Assembly: GCA_030374805.1 (NCBI GenBank)
Contig: JARGSG010000224.1
Coordinates: forward strand, 682,001 to 746,000
Reading direction: 5' to 3'
Source of the DNA: Gracilaria gracilis
Taxonomy: Eukaryota; Rhodophyta; Florideophyceae; Gracilariales; Gracilariaceae
DNA: 64,000 nt
Shown: positions 37,934 through 47,602 of the stretch, piece by piece
How the letters are laid out: each line of letters opens with the position of its first letter
How positions within the stretch are numbered: the first letter of the stretch is position 1
Notes under the pieces: generated by a model
The model's input: the letters and a program-made list of their open reading frames with translations, nothing else
Told to the model about the DNA's origin: nothing
Databases searched by the model: none
Made by a program: the position numbers and the translations under genes

Positions 37934-40231
37934 ATGACCTCTGCAAACCACGAGTCTGACGAGCCATTGAAGGCCATTATCTTCGCCGATTCGTGCAATG
38001 CCAATGCCGTGCCCAACCTCGCGTCAGGTAAAAAGTTACTCAACACCTCAATTCTCACCTGGCAGCTTGCCGTACTCGCGCGATCCGGCGTCAAAGAAGT
38101 TGTTATCCTATCCTCAAAGCCCGTGTCCCACCACTACTCCGATCCGTTGCAACGCCTTCATGTCAGCACTCTCTCGTCTTCTTCCTGGAATGGCGAGGGT
38201 GATGCGCTGCGAGATCTTGACCGCCGCGACGATCTCCGTCCTACCGATGACTTCGTACTGGTTACTGCTGGATCTGTGTTCAATCTCCATGTCTCCAGGC
38301 TGGTCGAACAACACAAAAAACGTCGCAAGGAAGATCGTAATTGGCTCATCACAACTGTACTTCGTCGAGGCGCTGGAACTGCGTGGAAGGGACTAGTTGC
38401 TGTTGTCGAGAGGCGAACTGGCACTCTGATAAAGTACACCACCAATCATCGAACCGCCATATCTATAGATGTTTCCGAGCGCAACACCGAGCTTCAAAAA
38501 GGTGCTGAGCTCGATATTGTCTCGAATGTCCTCGATTGTGGGCTTGACGTTTGTTCACCGGAGCTGTTACTAGAGTTCAGGGAGAATTTTTACTATGATC
38601 AAGTGCGGTCGTACATCAAGGAGAAGCTTGAGGGCGGCGAGGCGGAGGTGTTTGGAAACCGCATGTATGCACATTTTGTCGACTCTGCGAACCGAGAGTA
38701 TGCCTCTCGTATTACTTCGTTAGCATCTTTGGCGCAGACAACGCTGGATGTACTGAACGGTTGGATGAAACCGTATGATGAGCAAGTTTTTAATGAGCAC
38801 GCAAAGAATGGCCAGGCTCATCAACTTCAGACTGCATACGCCGTAGAGAATTGCGCCGTCGGGGACAACGTTACTATTGACATGGGTACTCATATCGTCG
38901 ATAGCGTTATCGGTAATAATGTTAAGATTGGCAACGACGTTACAATTGTACGCAGCATCATTATGGACGGCACTGAGATTGCCGATCGTTCGTATGTGCG
39001 GCGAAGTATTTTGGAGAAGGAATGTAAAGTCCTTATGGACTCCATCATTCCTGACAATTGCTATTTTAAGAGCAGGTTGCAGGTTGGTCCGGCATGTAGT
39101 ACAATACAGAGCTATTCTTTTTTTGCACACGATGAGGATCAGACAACAAGACAAGACACTGATGAGGAGGAACATGACGAAGAGGAAAATGGAGAGGAGG
39201 GGCATGACGGAGAAGAAGACGAAGAAGACGACGGTGAGGAGGAAGGAAAACGGGAAGAGTATGAAGATGATATGGAAGACGAGGTAGATTCTGACGGTGA
39301 TCATATGAGCGAAGATCACGATGAAACGGCTTCTGACAATGAGAAATCTAACGATGTGATGGATCGGGAAGCTGATGAACATGAGGTTTTGGACGAAGAA
39401 CTCAAGCATATGGTTGACTTGAGCCATGAATGGAGCGAAGGGGATGTGACTAATGTGTGTAACGGAAGGCTTGTTGAGTATTCATACGCTGTTGCTCTGG
39501 ATCCATTCTTCATCGAGTATCCGAGAACTCCCAGTTACGAGAGCGACGAGAGAGACGAACTCGAAGAAGATGAAGACGAAGAGGACGAGTATGTGGATGC
39601 CGCGGACAGGGTTTTAGAACTAGATGAGAAAGGGGCAAATGGAGATATTGATGAAATCGCTGGTGGCCTTGATACCGTTGACCTTGAAGATGATTCCATT
39701 GTCAATGAACAGGACAACAGAATGGATGAGTTCGTCAAAGAGGCATTTGAAACAATCAATCGTGCGTTTGAAGAAGATATTGACGTCGAGAACACAGCTC
39801 TGGAGATCAACTCGTTAAAGCTTGCGTATCACAGTTCTTTTGCAGAAACACTGGCTGCCATCGCCATTGGTATCGCTCAAACAGTGGAGAAGTCAGAGGA
39901 AGGTCCGGCAGGGCTTTACGGACGTGTTGTTAATGGCCTTGATAGGTTCAAACCCTTAATTGAATCCTTCACATCTGAGGACACAGAGCATAGTACGCAA
40001 ACTGCTACGCATATGGCCCGCGTAGTAGGTAGAAATGGAACGTTATTAATGTACATGTTCAAGGCCATGTTTGATAAGGAGTTTTTGGAGGACACCGGCA
40101 TTCTCAACTGGGCTGCTAGCGAACGAAACCGGGTTGAAGCAGGACATAAGGATAGTTCACTTCTGAAAACGATGGCTGATTTCCTGGAATGGCTTGAAAA
40201 GTCTGATGACGAAGACGAAGATGAGGAGTAG
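37934..40231 (+). CDS. EIF2B5: Translation initiation factor eIF2B subunit epsilon
   Basis: A 765-residue protein with ATG at 37934. Residues about 10-230 are the nucleotidyltransferase-like domain, beginning LKAIIFADS. Residues about 300-395 are the left-handed beta-helix of hexapeptide repeats (AVENCAVGDNVTIDMGTHIV and following). The C-terminal HEAT/W2 (eIF5C) catalytic domain runs from about 600 to 765. It ends with an acidic tail after LKTMADFLEWLE, as in other eIF2B epsilon. This subunit carries the GDP-GTP exchange activity of eIF2B toward eIF2. A run of about 60 mostly acidic residues (about 400-465) between beta-helix and W2 domain is much more acidic than usual. Length fits the family (about 710-750). 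Confidence 0.9.
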   Translation: MTSANHESDEPLKAIIFADSCNANAVPNLASGKKLLNTSILTWQLAVLARSGVKEVVILSSKPVSHHYSDPLQRLHVSTLSSSSWNGEGDALRDLDRRDDLRPTDDFVLVTAGSVFNLHVSRLVEQHKKRRKEDRNWLITTVLRRGAGTAWKGLVAVVERRTGTLIKYTTNHRTAISIDVSERNTELQKGAELDIVSNVLDCGLDVCSPELLLEFRENFYYDQVRSYIKEKLEGGEAEVFGNRMYAHFVDSANREYASRITSLASLAQTTLDVLNGWMKPYDEQVFNEHAKNGQAHQLQTAYAVENCAVGDNVTIDMGTHIVDSVIGNNVKIGNDVTIVRSIIMDGTEIADRSYVRRSILEKECKVLMDSIIPDNCYFKSRLQVGPACSTIQSYSFFAHDEDQTTRQDTDEEEHDEEENGEEGHDGEEDEEDDGEEEGKREEYEDDMEDEVDSDGDHMSEDHDETASDNEKSNDVMDREADEHEVLDEELKHMVDLSHEWSEGDVTNVCNGRLVEYSYAVALDPFFIEYPRTPSYESDERDELEEDEDEEDEYVDAADRVLELDEKGANGDIDEIAGGLDTVDLEDDSIVNEQDNRMDEFVKEAFETINRAFEEDIDVENTALEINSLKLAYHSSFAETLAAIAIGIAQTVEKSEEGPAGLYGRVVNGLDRFKPLIESFTSEDTEHSTQTATHMARVVGRNGTLLMYMFKAMFDKEFLEDTGILNWAASERNRVEAGHKDSSLLKTMADFLEWLEKSDDEDEDEE

Positions 40232-41242
40232 AGCAACAACGGGTCTTCGTATGGTCAGCAGATGTGCAAAGACAATCAATCTATGAAATGCCTTTCGATG
40301 AGTTCAAATGGGCCGAGTCGTTGATTTCTCGTTCATAGATCCACAAAGAAAAGCTGGAGAGTGAAAACATCATGAGCTCGAGCACTTGTGGTTCTCTGTA
40401 CATTGGAAAGCCCAGTCGGGAGTCGCTTCGCGAACCATTTATTTGCACTCTACCATGTCCATCACCATTTCCACTTGGAGTGTGGTTTTGATTGTCATCC
40501 TTAATCATCTTTGGGAAAAGCGCAGAAGTCTCACTTCCTCAATTGTATCCTTGGGGGCTCGGCCAGGGCCTGATGAAAGGTTTGCAGGTTTTGTAAACCA
40601 TCATTCGAATGTAATGGTATCTGCAGGGTCGAGCTGGTCAGGCGAGTGCGTCAAGGAATATAATACCAGTTTGGATCTCCTGTTTGAGAATGCAATCATT
40701 GAAAAGTGCGTTTAAACTGTGCTGGACACCTAGGCTCCTCGGCACACTTACTGAACAGCGTTCTTCTATATAACATTCTGTAACTGCTCTAACCAGTTTA
40801 GTTCGTCTTACATCACATGCGGAGCTATGAACCCAGTTTCGCAGAGGAGGTATGAATAGTTAAGAAGTTAAGGTAGATAACAGCTTGTGATAATATCTGC
40901 CAAAGTTACAACCTTTGATCAACGTCCATCAGCGCAGTTTTTCCTCCACGTACATGTCTTTAACATGATCCTCGTCATGAGGCTAAACATGAAAACCCAG
41001 GAATACTTCACTGCAATTGAGTTGAAAGGAGCAACAAGCAGGGACTCAGTGAGTGTTAAAGACTGTTGAAAAACTCCAACTCCCGTAACTTCCTCTAAGG
41101 GCAGTTAACTTCGACATAACCCTCACTTGCTCTCGGTTTTGCGAAAAGAAAGCCAAACTTCATAGGATGTACCTTTTGGTAAGATAGCGTCCGCAGTCTG
41201 TACCTGAACTATCAAGAACGTACAAAACGAGAAATTCCCGTT
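40232..41242. other. 1-kb intergenic region
   Basis: Two overlapping small ATG frames exist: plus 40455-40715 (86 residues, with a hydrophobic start) and minus 40508-40281 (75 residues). Neither is recognised, and at most one could be real. No repeat or hairpin was found. Confidence 0.35.
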
Positions 41243-43477
41243 TCAGGCCTTGCCTTCTTGAGGATCGCCAGAGGTTGCAATCGCTGCCAGAACATCATTT
41301 ATTCCATTCTCCAACTGGATAGCACGCTCTGGTCGCTTTGTCAGTCCAAATCGAAGGGTTCCGCGCTGTTGATCTGCTTCGACAACGACGACTTCCAACC
41401 TATCGCCTTTTGTGAGGACTCTTCGTGCGTCCGGAAACCGTTCTCCTCCGATGACAGGGTTCACCATCATTTTCGAAACATGCAGAACTCCTTGAACACC
41501 ACTATCGGTCTGAACCAAGGCGTAAGATTGTCGAACTTCCATCACAGTAGCATCAACCTTTACGCCAAGCTCTAAATCACCCGCAGCTTCAGAGATGAGT
41601 TCGCAAGCCCGTTGCGCAGCCTCTTCGTTCGGAGCCTCAACAAAAACCACTTGCTTCCGCGGGTCGTACCAAAGTTTAGAGTCCGTCCGTTCCTCTATAT
41701 CTTTCAAAATTGCTGCCCGATCCCTGAGCAAGGTTCGCGTACCATTTCCCTCAACAGGTACTTCGGCCACTCTTGGCGCATGCTTGGGCATACCTTGGGT
41801 TTGCTGTCCCTGCATATGGTCCAAAATATACTCATGTGCGTCTCTTGACTGATGTAGTGCCTTGCTTAGAGTTTGTTGAGAAAGACCCTCTGGGTGCTTG
41901 GTATCCAGCTGGCAGGCAGTGATACCATCCCTTGTGCCTGCCACCTTCATATCCATGTCCCCATAGTGATCCTCTACGCCCAGTATGTCAGTAAGAATGA
42001 CTTCCTCATCACCATTTGTTACCAAACCCATTGCAACGCCAGCCACATCTTGAGTGATAGGAGCTCCAGCGTCGCGTAGTGCCATAGAACCAGCACAAAC
42101 TGCTGCCATAGAACTACTCCCATCGGATGCTAACACCTCCGCAGATACTCGGAGTGCATACGGACAAGAATCCAAGACAGGAGCAATCGCATCCTCTGCA
42201 AGCGCTCCGTGGCCGATTTCTCGCCTGCTCGAAAACGAAGACGGACCACCAGGCTCTCCGGTTGCGTAGGAAGGAAATGCATAGTGAAAGAAAAAGGGTC
42301 GTTGGTCGGCTCCGTCAATGTACTCTTCAACTTTTGCTGCCCGAGCGATGAGCCCGATAGTTGCATGAGCGAGCACTTGGGTATCCCCTCGCTCAAACAA
42401 GGCCGAGCCATGAACGTCACCCGGCAGTACAGGAGCTTCTGCTCTCAATGGACGAATTTGAGAAGGTGCACGTCCATCAAGCCGAATGCGGTCATTGAGT
42501 ATCCTAGAACGAAATGCTTCGCGTGCGGCTGCGTCTGTGATATGGGAAACATGAGAGGGGCTGTATGATTCGAAACTATGGAGTATTTGCTCCTGGGCAG
42601 TTGTCAAGATATGTGCTCGGTGTGCCTTTCCCGGATGATCTCTGCACTTAACGAAGGCCTCGTCATATACTTCAAATGCATGCTTTTGGATTTGGTCCGT
42701 GACTGATTCGTCCGGAACGGGAAGGGGATCGGACTTCTGTTGTTGCTGTGGGTTTCTTCTGGGAAAAGAAGATAAACCTTCTCGCTCTCGCAGATCTAAC
42801 AACATTTGATGATAATCCTTTTGCAGCTGAACTATGGGAACCGCCGCTTCTATGGCCTCTGCTACCGCATCAATAACAAGAGAATCCGGCGCATTTGCAG
42901 CCTGAATCGAAACGCAGAGCACGCGCTGTCTCTCGTTTATGGCAACAAAGGTAGACAGCTGTGCTTGTGATGAAATAGACTCAGATGCAAACGGAACAAA
43001 TCGACCATCCACGTACGAAACACGCGCAGCTGCAATAGGCCCACTCCAGTTTGATAGGCCTGCCGTAGCTGCAGAAGCAGCATTGACAGCAAGCGCATCT
43101 AAGGGCGGATCTGAAGCTCGTCGAGTGCCAAAAACGTTCACGCAGATATGTGCAGCAGGCGTCGCAGGACGCAATGAGCGATCAATCAGTCGAGCTGTAA
43201 TCGTTTCCCGAAGTGCCGGTTGTTGCTCTTTGCGACTCCATGTAAGGGGAATCACTCCAACAGCGGCAGCTTTGGAGCGGAAGTCGATGGCCAGGTAGGA
43301 GTGTGGAGTAGCGGTGGCGAGGATAGTAGCATCACCGCAACTGAGGACGGTCGATGAGGGAGCAAGACGTGCCAGACGATTCGTGGAGAGAGTGAGTTTA
43401 GACGAAAGAGGCGAGTGGGAGGAAGAGAGTTGCACCGATGCGCTTAAAGCGCGCGACGCAGTAGTGCGACCCCACAT
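41243..43477 (-). CDS. PNPT1: Polynucleotide phosphorylase (PNPase), organellar
   Basis: A 744-residue protein with ATG at 43477. It is a phosphorolytic 3'-5' exoribonuclease that degrades and tails organellar RNA. Domains in order: RNase PH-like 1 (about 25-225, with ETITARLIDRSLRP), the helical linker, RNase PH-like 2 (about 330-550, with the catalytic-region ASDGSSSMAAVCAGSMALRDAG near 453 and GVEDHYGDMDMKVAGT downstream), a KH domain (about 596-630) and an S1 domain (about 634-716, ending RFGLTKRP). The first 25 residues are Ser/Arg-rich and lack acidic residues, fitting a mitochondrial or plastid transit peptide. Length and order match the family. It is divergent from the phosphatidylinositol synthase gene across 317 bp. 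Confidence 0.93.
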   Translation of the reverse strand: MWGRTTASRALSASVQLSSSHSPLSSKLTLSTNRLARLAPSSTVLSCGDATILATATPHSYLAIDFRSKAAAVGVIPLTWSRKEQQPALRETITARLIDRSLRPATPAAHICVNVFGTRRASDPPLDALAVNAASAATAGLSNWSGPIAAARVSYVDGRFVPFASESISSQAQLSTFVAINERQRVLCVSIQAANAPDSLVIDAVAEAIEAAVPIVQLQKDYHQMLLDLREREGLSSFPRRNPQQQQKSDPLPVPDESVTDQIQKHAFEVYDEAFVKCRDHPGKAHRAHILTTAQEQILHSFESYSPSHVSHITDAAAREAFRSRILNDRIRLDGRAPSQIRPLRAEAPVLPGDVHGSALFERGDTQVLAHATIGLIARAAKVEEYIDGADQRPFFFHYAFPSYATGEPGGPSSFSSRREIGHGALAEDAIAPVLDSCPYALRVSAEVLASDGSSSMAAVCAGSMALRDAGAPITQDVAGVAMGLVTNGDEEVILTDILGVEDHYGDMDMKVAGTRDGITACQLDTKHPEGLSQQTLSKALHQSRDAHEYILDHMQGQQTQGMPKHAPRVAEVPVEGNGTRTLLRDRAAILKDIEERTDSKLWYDPRKQVVFVEAPNEEAAQRACELISEAAGDLELGVKVDATVMEVRQSYALVQTDSGVQGVLHVSKMMVNPVIGGERFPDARRVLTKGDRLEVVVVEADQQRGTLRFGLTKRPERAIQLENGINDVLAAIATSGDPQEGKA

Positions 43478-43794
43478 AAAGTTGTTTGCAAGGTTGCTGA
43501 AGATCGCCTTGTGCTAATACTGTATCTATCGTATTGGGCTTACGAAAAAATGCAGACGTGGAGTCCGCATTTTGCAGGGTTATTGGTGGGATGCACGGCT
43601 GCCGTAATGCCGGCTACCCCTCAAGCGTGAACGCTTTTGGGCCTCCAGACAACTTCTGTTTCACACCCAACCGTTTGTTCCATAGCCCCCACTCTGCTCT
43701 ACAGCTGCATGTGACGGACTCCTTTCCGTCCCCTTCGAACGCTCCAGCATCACCAACTCTTCGAAGGTTGTTCGTCTAACTTAGCACCACCGCG
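43478..43794. promoter_or_regulatory. Divergent promoter between PNPase and PI synthase
   Basis: A 317-bp spacer between two start codons. ATACTGTATCTATCG at about 43517-43531 resembles the ACTGTATCTA parts of the inverted repeat near 30421. The last 150 bp before 43795 are pyrimidine-rich, as in other leaders in this window. Confidence 0.4.
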
Positions 43795-44442
43795 ATGAAG
43801 TCTACGAAGGAATGGCCCGTGTGGCTTTACGTCCCGAATGTCATCGGGTACATTCGCATCGTCCTGTCCATAATTGCCTTCGCCAACTACCTCAAACCGC
43901 GCGTGTTCTTCGCATACTACTTTTTAGGATTTGTCCTGGATGCTGCCGATGGACTTGCCGCTCGCAAACTAGATCAACAGTCCGAGTTTGGAGCGCAATT
44001 GGACATGCTCACGGATCGATGTGCCACGGCAGCACTTCTCATAGTGTTATCAAAACTCTACCCCGCGCATGCGTACATATGTTATTCTCTTATTTTTCTT
44101 GACGGATACTCACATTGGATGCAGATGGTGGCTGCTATGTGCGCTGGTACTGCTTCACACAAGCAAGCAAGTCGTGGGTGGCTACTCAAACTGTACTACT
44201 GGCGGCCGTGTTTGACGTTTGTTTGTTCGTTGAACGAGATGTGTTTCCTTATGTTTTACATGCAAGCGTTTACAAAGGGACCCGAGTTGTTTTCATGGCT
44301 CTCATTATACGGTGCTATCCTGTGGTGTGCTGTTCCTGTGTGCATAGTGAAGCAGATTATTTCTTTGTGGCAGATTGCCTCAGCACATGCAACAATAACC
44401 GATGCAATGGTTATGAAAGTCTGTAATGAATCTTTTGAATGA
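43795..44442 (+). CDS. PIS1: CDP-diacylglycerol-inositol 3-phosphatidyltransferase (PI synthase)
   Basis: A 215-residue membrane enzyme with ATG at 43795. It makes phosphatidylinositol from CDP-diacylglycerol and myo-inositol in the ER. The CDP-alcohol phosphotransferase signature is complete: DAADGLAARKLDQQSEFGAQ, then LDMLTDR near residues 49-75, giving D-x2-D-G-x2-A-R-x8-G-x3-D-x3-D. About five hydrophobic segments and VPNVIGYIRIVLSIIAF at the N-terminus fit the family. It supplies the lipid precursor for the phosphoinositides processed by the OCRL-type enzyme also encoded in this window, though the two are far apart and no co-regulation is implied. Confidence 0.93.
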   Translation: MKSTKEWPVWLYVPNVIGYIRIVLSIIAFANYLKPRVFFAYYFLGFVLDAADGLAARKLDQQSEFGAQLDMLTDRCATAALLIVLSKLYPAHAYICYSLIFLDGYSHWMQMVAAMCAGTASHKQASRGWLLKLYYWRPCLTFVCSLNEMCFLMFYMQAFTKGPELFSWLSLYGAILWCAVPVCIVKQIISLWQIASAHATITDAMVMKVCNESFE

Positions 44443-44809
44443 AGCTGTAGCGTCGTTTACTGTCCAACATACTACATACATCATGACATACTCATACTAA
44501 CTGAAGATCCATCTAGTACAATACTTTTTCCCATATAGAATATGCGCGTGGCAATGAGCCCAAGAGGTTGAGGGTCGAAGTTAAGAAAAACTGCGCTCGT
44601 TCTACACTTGAGCGTTTCGGAATGATTGATGTGACTAACAATATCGTTTAGTAAGCCTTCGTTTTGGCAACGAATCAACTCCCCAAGTATGAGAGCACCA
44701 GAAAGAGCCACCCTCAAGGAATGAAACATTCTTTACTGAATGCATCACATCTTACTGAGCAACCCAACCGTAAAGACTTCTTCTCTTCTGGCAGGCGGTC
44801 TCCGAAGTA
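44443..44809. other. Intergenic region with a small open frame
   Basis: Lies between the convergent PI synthase and COX7A-like genes. A minus-strand frame with ATG at 44729 runs to 44481 (82 residues, MFHSLRVALSGALILGELIR...). It looks moderately protein-like, but I recognise nothing and cannot tell it from chance. Confidence 0.3.
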
Positions 44810-45223
44810 TTAGAAACCTTCCTTTCGACCGTACCCATTTGCAAGCTGGTGCACGCCACGGGCAGTATTAAACAATATAACGCACATACCGACGCCAATC
44901 GCAAGGTTTAAAATGCGATCCGCTCTAGCGAAATCAAGAACACGATGATGTAACTCGCCAAGTCAGTCACATGCCTGTTTGAATTCGCTCACACCGCAAG
45001 GTCCGCTCTTGACGCAATATAATTCTCTTCTTTGAGACGGCTATCGTGCATTGCACGCTCCCACGCCGCAATCAGAGTCAAGCTCGTAAACTTACCGACC
45101 GGCCTGAAAAGTGAACTTCCCAGTGCTCTTTGCGGCCTGGAACCTCTTGATCTGCTCATGTACGGTATTAGGGCCGCTAAACATCCCCCCAGAACTACCA
45201 CCTGACTTCGCTGCCTCAGACAT
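44810..45223 (-). CDS. COX7A-like cytochrome c oxidase subunit, two exons
   Basis: A spliced gene: exon 1 is 45223-45096, the intron 45095-44925 (171 nt), exon 2 44924-44810. The donor is GTAAGT and the acceptor ends TTTCGCTAG. Exon 1 ends after two bases of an Arg codon and exon 2 supplies the third, so the frame joins exactly to give 80 residues. The N-terminus is hydrophilic (MSEAAKSGGSSGGMFSGPNT). Exon 2 gives one membrane segment (LNLAIGVGMCVILFNTARGV) and the tail HQLANGYGRKEGF. The single-span layout and the RGV-x-x-x-(A/S)NG-x-G-(R/K)KE ending match plant-type COX7A-like subunits of mitochondrial complex IV. The splice phase and the coherent protein support a real gene; the family name is from memory of the tail motif. 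Confidence 0.7.
44925..45095 (-). other. Spliceosomal intron in the COX7A-like gene
   Basis: A 171-nt GT-AG intron, donor G|GTAAGT and acceptor TAG|A. It contains in-frame stops on read-through, including TAA within the donor. A TGACTGAC string about 40 nt before the acceptor could serve as the branch site. Confidence 0.7.
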
Positions 45224-45601
45224 TTTGTGGTTGAAAGGAAACAATGGACGGATGCCAATAAAGTGCTTAGGAAGTTGTAGCTGCCAGAATTGTTAGGCAA
45301 AGTCCAGAGGGATTGCGCTATCACAGCCCCAGTACGCAGAACATATCTGCTTTTCGAAGTCACCAGAAAAACCCACCACGTGTCTACGCGGTAGGAACGT
45401 GTGGTTCGAAATCTGGAAAATTTTGGTTCATGTTTTTGCTGTTGGTGGGCCACCAATGGTGGTCCGTTCAAACGTTAACGCGCTTATTAAAGCTTTTAAT
45501 TAATGATTCCTTCCGCCAGCTGAGCAAACATCTAAGATGGTCGCTAAGCGCCACTAACAGTGGTTCGCTTAACCATCGCGAGCTTTTGATCCCTCCGCAG
45601 T
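45224..45601. other. Intergenic region
   Basis: A 378-bp spacer between the COX7A-like start and the WDR33-type pseudogene. It has a 7-bp perfect palindrome (TTGGTGG-G-CCACCAA) near 45442-45456, but nothing else of note. Confidence 0.4.
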
Positions 45602-46931
45602 ATGGCAGCATTCGACAGCAGCTTCGCAAGGGCGAGTGCTAATAACGCGTGCGGCAGACCTCCACGAAACGATGTTTTCGATGGCAAACAGCTCAGAAAG
45701 CCGTCGCAAGAAGAACTGCAGATTTCAACTCTTCAGCGATGCGTTGGTTTCTGGACCGCGCATGCAGAGCGAGCTTGGTGTAGACACCCCTGCAATTCAA
45801 CCAAACATGGAACCAACTGTCGACCTTGTCCCACCAGCAGCGGACCAAATGAGTCAGAATCCTGTTACCAGTGCTTGTACAAAATTTGTTCACAGCAGCA
45901 TGCACAAACCTGGGTGTGCAATACATGCAGGCAAGTGGACTCCTAAAGGAAAGAGACTCATCACTGGAGCCAAGACGGGGGAGTTCACTTTATAGCAAGG
46001 TCTTACTTTCAATTTTGAAACCATTCTGCAGGCACATGACGCTGAGTTGAGGAACATAATCTGGAGCCATGACGAGAACTGGATGCTTTCTGGAGATCTG
46101 AAAGGAACCGTGAAGTACTGGCAGAGTAACATGAACAATCTTCAAGCTTTTCGAGCACATAATGAAGCCATTAGATATCTCAGCTTCTCTCACACGGATG
46201 CAAAGTTCGCGTCGTGCTCAGATGATAATACCGTCAAAGTTTGAGAATTTGTTCAAACCCGTGAGGAGCGTGTGCTGGAAGGGCATGGATGGGATGTACG
46301 TTGTGTTGACTGGCACCCCAGTTATCCCATTCTTGCGTCTGGATCTAAGGATTCTAACATCAAGACTTGGGATGCGAAGACTGGTAAGAATCTCACCAAT
46401 TTGCATGGACATAAGAAGACTGTTGTGAAAGTCAAATGGAAGGCAAATGGAAATTAGCTTCTTTCTGGATCACAAGATCAGCTGATCAAGATTTACGATA
46501 TAAGAATGATGAAAGAGTTTCAAGCATTTCGTGGCCATAAACGTGAAGTCACTTCAATGCAATGGCATCCGCAGCATGAGAATTTCTTTGCATCTGGAGC
46601 CTATTATGGTGCCATCTACTTCTGGGTGGTTGGGTAATCTGATCCAGTTGCATCCGTTCCATGTGCCCACCAATCATCTGTTTGGGATTTGGATTGGCAC
46701 CCCATGGGGCACATTCTAGCTACATCATCCAATGATCATGGTACAAAGTTCTGGACTAGACAGCGTCCTGGAGATCAAATGAACGACAAGTACAGCACCT
46801 CTGCTCAGAGCAATGAAGACGGTGAGCGTGGCAACACTAGAGGCGGGCGGGGTATGGGAAAGCGAGGCCGACAGGGCTTTGGACAAAACGACCACGGTTC
46901 TCGGGATCGTTCTAGTGGGAGGTCACGGTAG
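45602..46931 (+). pseudogene. WDR33: WDR33/FY (Pfs2) polyadenylation factor, WD40 part, broken
   Basis: The intact family member is a WD40 subunit of CPSF that recognises the AAUAAA signal. An ATG at 45602 opens with FDGKQLRKP, a conserved family start. The frame then shifts near 45720; the rest runs in one frame to 46931. That frame carries recognisable blocks: [66 protein letters not shown] and WHPMGHILATSSNDH. It is interrupted by TAG at 45993, TGA at 46242, TAG at 46455 and TAA at 46635. The first three fall exactly where the family has Trp. One frameshift and four stops rule out a normal product. An intact copy would be expected elsewhere in the genome. Confidence 0.85.
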
Positions 46932-47008
46932 GTAGAAGAAGTTTGAAATGGTTAGAATGTTAACCCACGGTCCTCTCTAGGGAAGAACCTATATCCCATT
47001 GAGGATAT

Positions 47009-47602
47009 TCATTTACTCCGCCACTGTATACAAGTGATGACGAACACTGGGAAGTGAGGATGCTTCGCAAAGTTGGACGTAACCTTGAGAACCTTCAATC
47101 TTTCAGATCTTGGACATGATGCCGAAGGAGAAGCAAGCAATCGAGAAAATAGAAGAGAGTTTTCCACGGCCACTCTAGCAGCTCTGAGAACTTGATCTGT
47201 CACAGCGTTCGGGGCGCATCGCTGGGATAGTTTTTTCGCGTGCTCAAGTTTGCGACGAGCAGTCAGAAATGAAGGCGCAGCTTCTTTGAGCCTCAGGATC
47301 GTGAGATTTGGTTCAATCTCACCGTCTCTCAATGAGTCCTCGTGCATTTTCAGAAAGGATTGGAAGCACTCGTAATCGGTATGCACGAGTCCGTTCTCAA
47401 GATTCAGAAACATCCCGAATCGCTGATCACACCACAACGCATCGGAACCGAAGGTTTTTCGGCCGGTTCTTGCTGTCGAGCCGCTATATGAACTACTGTA
47501 GTCATACTCTTCACTTGAAGAGAAGGCCTCTAATGCTGTGAAGAGGGCTTTGCATATCCACCGACATGCCTCGTCGAACAAAAAAAGCGCATATCGTACC
47601 AT
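47009..47602 (-). CDS. Hypothetical protein inside the WDR33-type locus
   Basis: An open frame of 197 residues from ATG 47602 (open further upstream, but only as the antisense of a proline-rich segment). It reads as a helical protein with an N-terminal hydrophobic stretch (MVRYALFLFDEACRWICKAL), a Ser/Tyr-rich linker and a helical C-terminal half (FLTARRKLEHAKKLSQRCAP, VLRAARVAVENSLLFSRLLA). No family is recognised. It lies in antisense orientation between the WD40 part and the proline-rich tail of the WDR33-type pseudogene, so it may be an inserted gene, a captured fragment or a chance frame. Confidence 0.35.
   Translation of the reverse strand: MVRYALFLFDEACRWICKALFTALEAFSSSEEYDYSSSYSGSTARTGRKTFGSDALWCDQRFGMFLNLENGLVHTDYECFQSFLKMHEDSLRDGEIEPNLTILRLKEAAPSFLTARRKLEHAKKLSQRCAPNAVTDQVLRAARVAVENSLLFSRLLASPSASCPRSERLKVLKVTSNFAKHPHFPVFVITCIQWRSK

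Noticed and set aside
38720..39427. A 235-codon hydrophobic minus-strand frame resembling a membrane protein
   Set aside because: It is the antisense of the acidic region and beta-helix of eIF2B epsilon; Asp/Glu codons read backwards give Phe/Leu/Ile/Val.
45412..45425. GGTTCGAAATC, resembling a tRNA B box
   Set aside because: No A box, acceptor stem or cloverleaf could be drawn around it.
44989..45471. A 160-codon minus-strand frame
   Set aside because: It overlaps the COX7A-like exon 1 and intron in another frame; the spliced product is far more coherent.
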